DNA from: Coptis chinensis
Lineage: Eukaryota; Streptophyta; Magnoliopsida; Ranunculales; Ranunculaceae
Direction: 5' to 3'
Length of the DNA stretch: 64,000 nucleotides
Assembly: GCA_015680905.1 (NCBI GenBank)
Contig: CM027381.1
Span: 89,243,501 to 89,307,500 of the forward strand
Positions 1 through 11,065 of this stretch are shown piece after piece. The notes beneath the pieces are model-generated. The model had not been told where the DNA came from, did no database searches, and was given only the letters and a program-made list of their open reading frames with translations. Positions within the stretch are counted from its first letter, which is position 1. Every line of letters begins with the position of its first letter. The position numbers and the translations under genes are program-made.

Positions 1-182
1 TGCGTATGAACATTGAATGTTCATAGTCCTTTTGGTATGAACATTCAATGTTCATAGTCCTTTGGGTATGAACATTCAATGTGAACATACATCAATATAT
101 TTTATAAGGTACATTCACCTATTTGGATATGAACAATTATTGTTCATACACCAGCAGAAGGTATGAACACTCATTGTTCATA
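1..182. repeat. Cluster of five 21-bp palindromes
   Basis: Five copies of a near-perfect inverted repeat of the form TATGAACAnnnnnTGTTCATA lie at 5-25, 36-56, 67-85 (partial), 128-148 and 162-182. The first three are spaced 31 bp apart with a shared GTCCTTTGGG linker, so they form a short tandem array of hairpin units that may begin before the window. No gene is associated. Confidence 0.75.
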
Positions 183-445
183 GTAAAATGACAGAAAGGG
201 TAAAAATCGAAAAATATTTATTTTAAATTCGGGCCAATTGTCCTTGAGGGTTATTTTCACAGAAGGGTATAATTGGCATTTTAAAACATGTAAAAAGGCG
301 GGGCCAACTTATTTTGTCCTTGAGGGTTACTAATTTTGAAATAGTGGGTTCGTGAGTTACTTTTCTCCAAAATTTGTCCTTGTGAGTTACTCACAAAAAA
401 TCGTGTCCTCTAGACTTCATTTTCCCCAAAATTGGGCCTTGGGAC
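183..445. other. Gene-free stretch with degenerate direct repeats
   Basis: No gene is seen. The phrase GTCCTTGAGGGTTA occurs twice (near 240 and 318) and similar GTCCTTGTGAGTTAC text follows at 377. This suggests an old low-copy repeat or the tail of a DNA transposon that continues the palindromic block. Confidence 0.4.
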
Positions 446-1000
446 CAATTTCTTACAATTATAATTGCAAACAGGCTTTTGAAACTTTAAAAACCGCTTT
501 AACATCTGCATCGATTATACAGCATCCCGATTGGTCTAAACCTTTCGAGCTTATGTGTGACGCTAGCGATTATGTTGTTGGTGTCGTGTTAGGCCAGAAA
601 CTAGATGATAAGTCCATTGTTATTTATTATGCTAGTAAGACTTTAAATGATGCTAAAAGAAATTACACTACTATTGAAAATGAATTTTTAGCTGTGGTTT
701 ATGCTTTAGATAAGTTTCGTCCTTATTTGGTTGGTTCAAAAACCTTAGTCTATACTAACCATGCAACTCTTAGGTACCTTCTCGTCAATAAGGATGCTAA
801 ACAGAGGTTGATCCAATAGATTCTTCTCCTGCAAGAGTTTACCCTAGAAATTAAGGATAAACGAGGGGTTGAAAATGTAGTTGCCTATCACTTATCTAAA
901 CTAACTAATGACAGTGATAGTGATTTTGAGTCCATACCTGATTCTTTTCCTGATGAGTATCTTTATTCTATTTTTTCTGCACTTTGGTATGTCGACATTG
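446..1000 (+). pseudogene. Retroelement RT/RNase H remnant (copy A)
   Basis: Fossil pol segment. Its translation shows the gypsy RNase H signature: FELMCDASDY, then VIYYASKTLN, then an FLAVVYALDKFRPYL stretch and TNHATLRYLL. These are the RT-RNase H junction, active-site strand and substrate-binding helices of Ty3/gypsy elements. The same block recurs at 54160-54500 in the younger element. It is part of copy A and is not expected to be functional. Confidence 0.85.
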
Positions 1001-1212
1001 TCAATTATTTAGCTTCTGATATTATTCCTGATGTTTGGTCAAAAAATAAACGTAAACATTTTTTGGCTAGAGTTAAGCTATACTACTGGGATGAGCCCTA
1101 CCTTTTTAAATATTGTGCGGATCAGATTATTCGTCGTTGTATTCTCCAGTGGTAATATAATGAAGTTTTATCTTTCTACCATGACAAATAGTGTGGTGGC
1201 CATTTTAGTTGT

Positions 1213-1874
1213 ATGAAAACGGCAGTTAAAGTTCTTCAATGTTGTTTTTATTGGCCTACCCTTTTTAAAGATGCCCAAGTTCACTGCAAGATGTGTGTTC
1301 GTTGCCAACAACTTGGGCGTATCACTAAACATAATATGATGTCTTTGAATCCCATTATGGTAGTAGAAATTTTTGATGTATGGGGCATTGATTTCATGGG
1401 TCCTTTTCCTGTTTCCTACGGTTTTATTTATATTCTTGTTGCCGTAGACTACGTTTCCAAATGGATAGAGGCTATGGCTTACCGTAGCAATGACCATAAG
1501 ACAGTATCGGTTTTTTGTTAAGGAATACATTTTTTGTCGTTTTGGCATCCCTAAAGCCATCATCAGTGATGACAGAACGCATTTTTGCAATAAAGTTGTT
1601 GCTTCTTTAGTTAAGAAGTACGGAGTTACCCATAAGGTGGCTACTCCTTATCATCCACAAACTATTGGCCAAGTAGAAGTCTTTAATAGGGAAATTAAAA
1701 AAATATTAGAAACAACAGTCAATCCTGATCAGAAAGATTGGTCTAAGCGTCTAACAGATGCCTTATGGGCGCATTGGACAGTTTTTAAAACACATATAGG
1801 AATGTCTCCCTTTAGACTTGTGTTTAGAAAACCTTGTCACTTGCCCGTTGAATTGGAGCACCGTGCTATGTGGG
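1213..1874 (+). pseudogene. Integrase remnant, N-terminal and core part (copy A)
   Basis: Fossil integrase. The zinc-binding half shows [11 protein letters not shown]. The catalytic core shows [34 protein letters not shown] and the NREIKKILE segment after YHPQT, the usual DDE-core landmarks of gypsy integrases. The segment stops where a solo LTR has been inserted, and the C-terminal part resumes at 3499. Confidence 0.85.
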
Positions 1875-3493
1875 TGCTAAGTGCTCAAAAAGTGCAATTT
1901 AACCTTCGATTATGCCTCTTGTTTAGCCATCTTAGTGGACTAATAGTGTTTGTAAGTTATGTTTTATTATTCTACAGGTGAAAAAGAGAGTTTTGTGGAA
2001 TATTAGAGAAAAAGCGGTAAAACGGAGCAATTCGGAGCATTAAAGATCACATGAGAAGCCCATGGACAATCACGGAGAAGGCCAAGGAATTGAAGCTATT
2101 AAAGATGCGACTTGGACCTATTTTAAAGCCTATTTGGAAGCCCAAGGCCAAAAGATTCGCTGCTTGGACCAAAGCCCGCAAAAGAGGATAAAAGGATAGA
2201 GCAAAAGAGGGTAAATAGACTTCCACGCCCGGGGCCGCAAGGATCGTGTGTCCAGACGCAATGCTCGCATCCGAGATGCAAGGATCATGTGTCCGACGCA
2301 TGAAACGACACTGTAGCTACTTCCTTCTTAGTTTTAGAGACGAAGTAGGACTCTGAAAGAAGTTGATTTGTATTAGGAAACAAATGACGGTTTGGAATGC
2401 TTCTAGAACTCATTGTAACCCCTATAAATAGAAGACCTAAATGCCTCATGTAATTTGCCAATTCACTTATACTATGGTCTCTAGAACTTGAGGCAGAGAG
2501 AGATTAATAATAAAATATTCAGTTTTAACTAGTCGAGTCTTAATAAATTAGTCTTTCTAGTCTTATGTTCTTCGACTATTTTTCTTCTCGTTCTTCGTGT
2601 TCTTCCTTCTATATGGAAGACTAATCTTCTTCTTCAAGGGAGGAGATGAAGCCGATGCTTAAGGTTTAATGATTCTTCTGGTTCATGGTGTTCTTCAATC
2701 AGGTTAGTTCTTTATGTTTTTTAGTTATTAGTTCCATTGCCCACACCAGGGGATGGAAGTATAGAATAGGTTTTATGTTTTGCAATATTAATATCATGCT
2801 AGTGTTCTTTACTTTTCTTCTAGTAGTATAGTTCTTTAGAGTTAAGGAAGTATTCTTTGTGTTGCCTTAGAAGGGGTAGCTCAGGGAGTGGCTGCCTAGG
2901 GGAAGTATTCTTTGTGTTTGCCTTAAGTGGTGATTCATTGAATGGCCACCCTATTAGGAAGTACTCCTTGATGTTGCTCTCGGTAATACATTGAATGGCT
3001 GCCCGAGCTTTACATAAAAGGAAAGAAGATATTAATAACATAAACTTAGGAACAATCTTAAGTAGAGTTAATTGTTAATGATGTTTCATCCAAGAGGGCA
3101 TCGACACTCGCTTGATTGCCTAATTGTAGTCTACTTGTAAGAACAACCATGGAGCAGAAAGTCATAGGTCAAAAGTATTGGTGGATTCTAATCTCTTAAA
3201 TTCCCTCTCTTATAAATTCTCAATAGTTTAGATAGTTTAATTAGTTTAGCATTAGAATTTAAAATCTCTACAATCATAGTTTTTAATCCCTCAAACCCCC
3301 TTTCCAGTCCTGTCCTTCACATAACATAACTTAAAAGTGGAACGATACCCTACTAATCCTTTACTTATTGAGGGATAATTAGGTTTTGATATGCTTCTAT
3401 TTTGTTCAACGACCATGATCCATCTACATCATCTATCTACATAATCTACATACCATCTCATATACTATCTAAACACAAAAGGAGTGAGTGTCA
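1875..3493 (+). mobile_element. Solo LTR (Athila-like) nested in integrase of copy A
   Basis: A 1,619-bp LTR beginning TGCTAAGTGCTC and ending GTGAGTGTCA, flanked by a perfect 5-bp target duplication GTGGG (1870-1874 and 3494-3498). The undisturbed relative at about 9985-9998 reads straight across the insertion point. It is the same LTR family as 50517-52125 and 58160-58857, including the ATAAATAGAAGACCTAA segment and the TTCAAGGGAGGAGATGAAGC block. No internal region is left, so it is a solo LTR. Confidence 0.9.
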
Positions 3494-3498
3494 GTGGG

Positions 3499-3902
3499 CT
3501 ATAAAAAGCCTGAACTTCAATATTGATGAGGCAGGTTTCAAGCGCAAATTGTAATTAAATGAGTTTGAAGAAATCCGTAGTGATTCTTATGATCTCGCGA
3601 AGGATTATAAAGCTAAGATGAAACGTGTTCATGATAAACAGATTTTGCGTAAAGAGTTTGTGGTTGGTCAAAAGGTTTTTCTTTACAACTCCTGTTTGCA
3701 TATTTTCCCAGGAAAATTAAAAACCCGTTGGTCTGGTCCCTTTCTGGTTACTGAAGTCACCCCTTATAGGGCAATCACCTTGGCCAATCCTAAGGACAAC
3801 AGTACCTTTCAAGTTAATGACCAACGTTTAAAACATTTTCACGAGTTAATGTCCCCATATGTGGAGGATGTCCTTTTACAGGACCCTGTCTATGAGGACT
3901 GA
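3499..3902 (+). pseudogene. Integrase C-terminal remnant (copy A)
   Basis: Continuation of the copy A integrase past the solo LTR. It shows the KRVHDKQILRKEF helix, QKVFLYNS, LKTRWSGPFLVTEVTPYRAI and TFQVNDQRLKHF, the standard C-terminal DNA-binding (SH3-like) region of Ty3/gypsy integrases. It is followed by non-coding element sequence that also follows the integrase in copy B. Confidence 0.8.
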
Positions 3903-5065
3903 CCTTTGATGTTTGATGTACTTTCTTTTATTTCCATATATTGATAAGTGCACCATTATGGTAACCGGGCCTTCCCTTTGGAGTGTGTGGCTGTAAGTAC
4001 CAGATCCTAAGTCCACGTTTAACGTAATTCACGCTTTCCACTATTGCATGTTTTCTCGGTTTTTAAGCCATGTTTCTCTATGGAGTGATTTATTTTTTTA
4101 TTATTTTCTTTTATATTAAACTTTATTCATAAAAAACAAAAAAATATTAAAACCCTATAAACAGTAATCTAATAAGTCTCGGGAATCTGACTTTAAAAGA
4201 CTTATGTTTTAAAACAAATTTTCTAAACATTGTTTTCAAAAATTTGTTTGGTGGTGGGGTGTTTGGTCTTTTCATTCTTGATGACTCAACTTCCTATTCT
4301 TATCCCTTCCTCATCTCGTGGCTAGTTCTTTTAGTTGTATTATGTTTAGGAAATTTCCCTATTTTTAGTAGAATTTGATTCCTAGTTATTTAGTTAAGTA
4401 GTTAATATTGGATTATGTATTTGGTTGTTATTTAAATTTCAAGTTAGTTTAATTTTTGTCCGAGCATGCTATCTATTTTTCATGAATCCCACCTTCCTGA
4501 CTTGTTTGGGGGTGGCGTTATTTGTTTAGCATTGTATTTTACCATATCCACTTGTTTTTGGAAATTAATATTGCAAGGTTTTTTAAATATGGTTTATGTG
4601 AGCATGTTGCTAATGTGGCGTAGCTAGAATTAGCTATTGTTGTTTGGTGTAACCTAAAAGAATAAAGGAATTGAGATTGCTATTTTGATAGGTTGTTAAA
4701 ACCATCTAGAATTGCTACTGAGCATGTGCTCTCAGTTGTTTCTATTTTGGTTTTTATAAGCCTTTTCTTATTCTATCTCTTTCCTTATCAATTAGGGAAC
4801 CTTGAGGACCTTTGTTTGAGAAACTAATGCTCTATAAATACATGGCACACCATATACTTCACACCACACCTCTCAATTTCACCTCTCAATTCATACTAAC
4901 AAACAGTACTCGGAGCGCGCATGCCCTCTCTCTTGCCTTATAACAGAGCGCTCCCGTGTCCAAGGTCCTGGATCGCAGTGTCAGAGTTGAGCACGCACGC
5001 GCCCTTCCATAGGCAATTATGAGCGCGCCCGTTCCCTGACCTCAACACACCTCTAGTTATATTTT

Positions 5066-5815
5066 TTGGGGTTTTCCGCACTCACTTCCAGGAGTTTAGT
5101 AGTGTCTTTGGTTGCTATAAAATCTCCTCAAATTAAACCGGGGCAGTCCTTTAAAGAATTGCTCATGAGTGACACTTATGGGTATTGGTTTCGCGACAGG
5201 ATTGTGCAGTCAAGATGGCAGATTCTACTGGTAAGTGCTGATGACTCTTATTCTCTTGCACTTACTTCTTATTTCTATAATCATTGTAAGTTCTTTTATT
5301 GACCAGATGGGGAACAAGTGTTCTCTGTCGACATTAATGGTAACACAATGGATTTAAACAAGTTTTTGGTAGCCTTTGCGGTTGGGATGGCTATGCCTGC
5401 TTCCCGAAACTCATGGGGCTATATGTTTGATAATATATACCTCTATAACTATGAGTATTTCCAAAAGACTTATGGGGCGGGGATTTTTCGTGTAAAGGAC
5501 CAAGGACAAGATAATGTATCCCTTGGTAGTCTGTCCCTTAACGTAGGCACTATCATGTTCTTTATCATGCTGAATTTCTTAGGGGAATGGCGATTTTCCT
5601 CTGCGGATAACGCCGCTGGTGACGTTTTTCTTGCATTAGTTGAGGGACGTATGCTATATGACATTCCCCAGACCTTAGTGTTCAATTTAGCACAAGCTCA
5701 TAGTATGAATCATAAGTACCTTCTTATGCTTGTCTTGGTTTGCCGCATCATAGTATGTTTCTTTCATTATTTCGCATTCTGTTATATGGATTGGGTTGGG
5801 GTTGACATTATGTGA
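5066..5815 (+). pseudogene. Post-integrase ORF remnant (copy A)
   Basis: Two open stretches encode a protein-like sequence downstream of integrase. They contain YSLALTSYFYNHCKFFY, then DLNKFLVAFAVGMAMPASR, NSWGYMFDNIYLYNYEYF, TIMFFIMLNFL and GRMLYDIPQTLV. The pattern of an aromatic FY pair, a DL-K-LL helix and a later VFLALxEGRMLYDIP block recalls the domain annotated in plants as 'putative plant transposon protein', found in the third ORF of Athila-like elements. That assignment is inferred from memory. A homologue sits at 13354-13941. A TATAAATA at about 4834 lies upstream in both copies. Confidence 0.55.
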
Positions 5816-7838
5816 CCCACAAATTGCATTGTACGTTCTTTTCGTGCTATGACTTGGCCGGGGTGGAGGCTATAACCTCATTGGGTTGCCACTTACCCAT
5901 CAGACCGAGTAACGCTTAACATGTTAGCACGGGTTGATGATAAAGGGCGTGAGGCCTAGCAAATTATCATGGCTTGGTATGATGCAAATGAACCTCATTT
6001 CTTTATAGAAAAGGAGGACAACGCTTAAATTATGGATATGAGGTCAGTTTTACTTTTTGTTAGTGTCTGCTTATGTCCCAAACAATTTAATTTTTTGTTT
6101 TTCCCATAACGGGTGGAACTCATACAGAGTTGTGTATGTTTTTCTTTACCTATATTAGTATGTTCTAAATTTGTTTTGCAGGTGTTCTAAAATTTTTACG
6201 CATTTCCATGGTATTTCTTATTCTTCTTATTTCTATACTTTGAGGGCAAAACATATTTTTGTTTAGGGGTGGCATGAAACATGCATAATTTAAGGCACCT
6301 ATTAGGATATATATATAATATGCACTTTCTTTCTAGTAAAAAAAAAAAAAAAATAATATGTATTTATACTATGCACTTAGGAATATTGGTATTGTTTCTC
6401 CTTTTGTGATGATAGTAGTTTAGAAGTTTCACGTTAGCTCTTAAATTAGAATAATTTTTAGAAATTTAATATGTAGGTAATAGTCATTGCATCTTTCCAT
6501 AAATATATTGCATGAGCATCTATTTTTATATTGGCAGTAAGTTCCTGAAATCTAGGCTAGTATACTTATTTTACAAATCCTGTGAGAATATAGCCTAAAA
6601 GCCTTATGAGTGAAATATATGAGTAATGAAACAAGGGAGAAGTAAATTCCGAATAGAGAAATCACATGTCGACTTGCTTGATCACTATACTATATCCTAA
6701 GTGAGAATTTAGGCCCTTTTTGGATCGATATAGCCAGAAATTCAAACATATATGAAATTATTTTTGCTAGTTGTCTTTCTGAGCCTTTCTTTAGCCTTTT
6801 CATAAACCACAAATCCTTTAGTCTTTTATAATAAACAAAACAAAATAAAAATAAGCTTATCCACTTTTGAATGAGTCTGAAAATAGAGAAGAAATGAAGA
6901 AAAGAAAAGAGAAAGACCTGTGGAAAACCAAGAATTTGTTAGTTGCTTCAAATAAGAAAAGAAAAGAAAGTTTCCATCCAAAGAAAAGAAAATAAATAAA
7001 TAAATAAAATAAAAAGTTAGAATTCCAAAAACAAAATCAAATGAGTCAAAAGCCAAAAGAAAAAGAAAAAGAAAAATCTAAGGATGGAAACAAAATGTAA
7101 AAGCAAAGTAAAACAAGGTTTTCTCTAGTTACATATTTTGAAGACTCTATTATCTCAGACTTGTCCTTTTGAATATTCATTTCCTTCTTTCTTAACCCAT
7201 CACCTAATCCCCACAACACCTAATAAAGACCTCTAACTCAATTAGGAATATGTTAGTGTGATAGTAAGTGGCAGATGTGTTTGATCGACTTCGACTTCCT
7301 TGTACGTCATTGAGTTTGTAAGGTAAAGTGTGCCCACTGCATGCGCACTGGAGTGAGCGAAACTTGAGTGGAAAATCGAGTGTTTTTGTCTTGACATATT
7401 TGTGAAGACCTAGTTAAGGACGCTATTCCAAAGTTTCAAAAACGGACTTGTTATTGTATTTCATAGCATATAGTTCATTATATATATGTTTATCCGTAGA
7501 TGATTAATTATTATGCACGTATTAGCTTAGATTTCGAATTGATTATTTTGTATTCATTGCTAGTGAGATGTATAGATATCTAAGAATAAATAAAGAAACA
7601 GTAATTTTATTTCTTAATTGTTGTAGTATAGATGAAGTTTGTGAGTACCTTCTCTAGAAAACTCTCACGAGGCTATACCTCGTCCACTAGGGAATTCCTA
7701 GTGGTTTAAGGCCTTATTGCATATGGTCAATACAATCGCACTCGGCGAAACGAGATTAGTTAGATATCCATTTTTGGTTACGTATTTTAATTTCTCATAT
7801 TTACTTGAGGACAAGCAAAATGTTGTTTGGGGGTGGTT

Positions 7839-8953
7839 TGATAAAAGCCCAAAATTGTAGTTTTAACCCCTCAATAACATTATATATAGACCAATTATGT
7901 TTGTAATAAATAAGAGTTAGTACTGTTTACGTGTTTTTGTGTATTTCAGGTGTTGGAGTCATATATGTGAAGAAATATGTCATTTTGCAAGAGAAAGGAG
8001 CAAAGGTTGGTTGCTAAGAAGTTCTATGATTAAAGCCCAAGTTTCTAGGAGAAAAAACATTTTTAAAGCCCAATCAAAGATGAAAAGTCAAAGTCAACGT
8101 AGGTAGAAATAGAGCATAAAAGTCAATAGAACTTTCGCAAGCCGTATCTTTGGACTTAGACCTCAGAATTGGGCCTACTATATGTCAAAATGACCGGCTC
8201 AGAAAGAGATTTCTAATGGTTTAGGCCTTAATCCAATCGGAGGAGTAAAAATGGATGAAAAGGCTGTTGCAATAATTTCTAGCAGAGAAATCTTTTTTGG
8301 ACTTAAGTAATTAGGTTTTGGGCTTGATTTAATGGCCCAAAACATAGCTCCAAAGCCCATGCACGAAATTGTAAACCCAGCCCTCTCCAATATAAAGAGG
8401 ACTAATGCACTACTCTAGATATAACCATAGGTAGTAATTCGCCGAATTATTCGCAAATTATAAGGTTTGGCGAATAAAACGAATAATTCGGCGAATTTTT
8501 GAATGATACGGTTTAATTCGCTTAATTGGTTGGAGTCGGGCTTATAATTCGAATTATTCACTTAATTATAAGGTTTGGCTTAATAAAATGACATTTGTAT
8601 TATTTTTTCATGAATAAAATTGTAAAAATAAAAATAAAAACGTTATATACTTATATATCAAAATTTTAAATGTAAAATATATAGCCGAATTTTAAAGAAA
8701 TATATTCGTATTATACCCGTTTAAAACACATATATCGTATTTTTACCGTTAGCGTTTTATTGGACCGAATATTTAAAAGTATTATTGTTGAAAATTTCAA
8801 ATCTTAGGCGAATAATTGACGTATCAACTTTTGCCGTCCACGAATTTACTAGCTATGGATATAACCCATTAGATAATAAATTAGTTTTTCTTCTTTAGTT
8901 TTAAACCCTAGTTATTGTTTTATTAGCCTAGCCACCATTAGGAACAAAGTACA
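7839..8953 (+). repeat. 3' LTR of copy A, interrupted by a MITE
   Basis: It begins TGATAAAAGCCC directly after the polypurine tract GTTTGGGGGTGG and ends near AAAGTACA at 8953. Without the 432-bp MITE and its 8-bp duplication it is about 675 bp. The right boundary is the least certain. No partner 5' LTR is seen upstream. Confidence 0.6.
8426..8857. mobile_element. hAT-type MITE with 8-bp target duplication
   Basis: A 432-bp insertion with terminal inverted repeats CATAGGTAGTAATTCG (left) and CATAGCTAGTAAATTCG (right, reverse complement). It is flanked by the 8-bp duplication GATATAAC (8418-8425 and 8858-8865). The interior is AT-rich with many AATTCG words and has no coding capacity. An 8-bp duplication and CA-starting TIRs fit a non-autonomous hAT element. 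It lies inside the copy A 3' LTR and so is younger than it. Confidence 0.9.
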
Positions 8954-8993
8954 GGTACCATTTACGAAAAAAAATGAAAGCACGTGGTACCTC

Positions 8994-9779
8994 GTTGTAG
9001 TATAAATGAAGTTTGTGAGTATCTTCTCTGGAAAACTTTCACGAGGCTATAACTCGTCCACTAGGGAATTTCTAGTGTTTTAAAGCCTTATTTCATACGG
9101 TCAACACAACCGCACTCTGTGAAATGAGACTTAGTTTAGGACAACACATTTTTGGCCACTTATCGTTTTAATGTCTCTTCTAATTGCTTGAGGACAAACA
9201 AAGTGTTGTTTGGGAGTGGTGTGATAAGCACCCAAAACTATAATACTAGACCCCGTAGAGACATAACATTTTGGTTAATTATGTGTTTAATAATCATGAA
9301 ATAATTATATTTTCGCATTTTTGTAGGTTTTCGCATTTAACGTGAATATGATGATAAAACTTGCATCAAAGCACGAGAATACTGTGCATATTTGAAGTCT
9401 TCCCACTCAGCCCCAGTGAAGCCCAACAAAGCTTGACTAAAGCCAAGATTCCAACATGACAGAACCAGTGTAGAACCGGATCACGTGCAAAGAAACAGCA
9501 AACTTCCTAAACTTATATCTTCCAAACCTGGACTCCGATTTCAGCAAGTGCACTGCCAGAACAACTAGGGCGACGAGTTCTATTCAAAGGCAGGAAGTTG
9601 TAAAAATGCCAACATCCTGGGCTGCCACTGGACACAGCACGTGGACCCTCTCTGCAGGCCGGACCCTCTCTGCAGGCCCATAAAAAGTGTTAAGTCATCA
9701 CGCATGGACAAGTAGCAAGTTATTGACACTTTTGTGACACCTTACAAGAAAAGACAAGACAAAACAATAAATGTTTAAC
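8994..9779 (+). mobile_element. 3' end fragment of another Athila-like element
   Basis: 8994-9221 repeats, with many substitutions, the last 220 bp of copy A (7620-7838), including ACGAGGCTATAACTCGTCC and the polypurine tract GTTTGGGAGTGG. A different LTR then starts at 9222 (TGATAAGCACCC) and runs to about 9779, where copy B integrase sequence begins abruptly. An 18-bp tandem duplication (GGACCCTCTCTGCAGGCC, about 9644-9679) lies in the LTR. It is a broken fossil. Confidence 0.65.
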
Positions 9780-9781
9780 TA

Positions 9782-10340
9782 GTGGCCAAGTAGAACTCTC
9801 TAATAGGGAAATTAAAAATATATTAGAAACGACAGTCAATCCTGATCGGAAAGATTGGTCTAAACGTCTAACAGATGCCTTATGGGCGTATCAGATAGCT
9901 TTTAAAACTCCTATAGGAATGTCTCCCTTTAGACTTGTGTTTGAAAAATCTTTTCACATGCCCGTTGAATTGGAGCACCGTGCTTTGTGGGCTGTAAAAA
10001 GCCTGAACTTCAATATTGATGAGGCTAGTATTAGCGAAGGATTATAAAGCTAACATGAAATGTGTTCATGATAAATAGATTTTGCGTAAAGAGTTTGTAG
10101 TTGGTAAAAAGGTTTTGCTTTACAACTCATGTTTGCATATTTTCCCAGAGAAATTAAAAACCCGTTGGTCTTGTCCTTTTAAGTTACTGAAGTTACCCCT
10201 CACGGGGCAATCACCTTGGTAAATCCCAAGGACAACAGGTACTTTTCAAGTCAATGACCAACGTTTAAAACCTTTTCATGAGTTAAGGTCTCCAGCTATG
10301 GAAAATGTCCTTTTACAGGACCCTGTTTATGAGGATTGAC
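9782..10340 (+). pseudogene. Integrase remnant (copy B)
   Basis: Fossil of the integrase core end and C-terminal region. It has a [17 protein letters not shown]-like segment, the [11 protein letters not shown] block and the ARTRWS/VNDQRLKPF-type C-terminus, all closely matching 1660-1874 plus 3499-3902 of copy A. It shows the uninterrupted sequence where copy A has its solo LTR. Confidence 0.8.
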
Positions 10341-11065
10341 CTTTGATGTTTGATGTACTTCCTTTCATTTCCATATATATTGGTAGTGCACCATTAAGAT
10401 AACTGGGCCCTCCATTTGGAGTGTGTGTGTGGCTGTAAGTATCGAATCCTAAGTCCATGTTTAACGTAATTTACGTTTTCCACTCTTGTATGTTTTCTCA
10501 TTTTTGAGTTGTGTTTATCTATGGAGTGATTTACATTCTTATTGCTGTATTGTTTCTTTTATATTAAACCTTATTCATAAAAAGTAAAAAATATTAAATT
10601 TCGATAAACATTAGTTTAGTAAGTCTTGGGAATCTGACTTTAAAAGACCCACGTTTTAAAACAAATTTTCTAAACCCTGTTTTCAAAATTTTGTTTGGGG
10701 GTGAGGTGTTTGGTCTTTCCATTCTTGATCACACAACTTCCTATTCTTGTTCCTTCTGCCATTTAATCGTACTTTGATTCGTGTTGACACAATCTATGAA
10801 ATTAGATTTCTTTCGATCACATAACTTATGCCATTCACACATTTTGAAACGTTATCCATCTCCTTATGTGTAAACCACAGTTAAATTTGAGTATTTTTAT
10901 AGATCATTGGATTGTATTTTCTCTGCTGATCATTTTCGTAGCTCATTCGCCAAAATAAAACCGTTAACGAATCAAGAATTTTAGTTTTAAGTTATACGAG
11001 ACATAAAAAAGGATGGGTATTATGAAATTGTTTTGGGCTTGGACCCAAAATATTAAAACCCTACT

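Larger units (their letters stand above)
446..8953 (+). mobile_element. Athila-like Ty3/gypsy retrotransposon fossil, copy A
   Basis: A broken plant LTR retrotransposon without a recognisable 5' LTR, gag or protease. In order it holds an RT/RNase H part (about 446-1000), integrase (1213-1874 and 3499-3902, split by a nested solo LTR), a post-integrase ORF region (5066-5815), a purine-rich tract ending at 7838 and a 3' LTR from 7839 starting TGATAA. Pol order with integrase after RNase H makes it Ty3/gypsy. The long post-integrase region and the TGATAA LTR start after a GTTTGGGGGTGG tract fit the Athila lineage. It carries many breaks and is old. Copy B (9780-14130) is a close relative. Confidence 0.8.

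Noticed and set aside
1-182. Possible CRISPR-like array
   Set aside because: Repeats are palindromes with degenerate cores, and the spacers are not unique or regular beyond the third copy. The DNA is plant nuclear.
6826-7056. Phe-rich minus-strand open stretch
   Set aside because: It is a translation of an AAGAAAAGAAAAG-type purine tract inside copy A.
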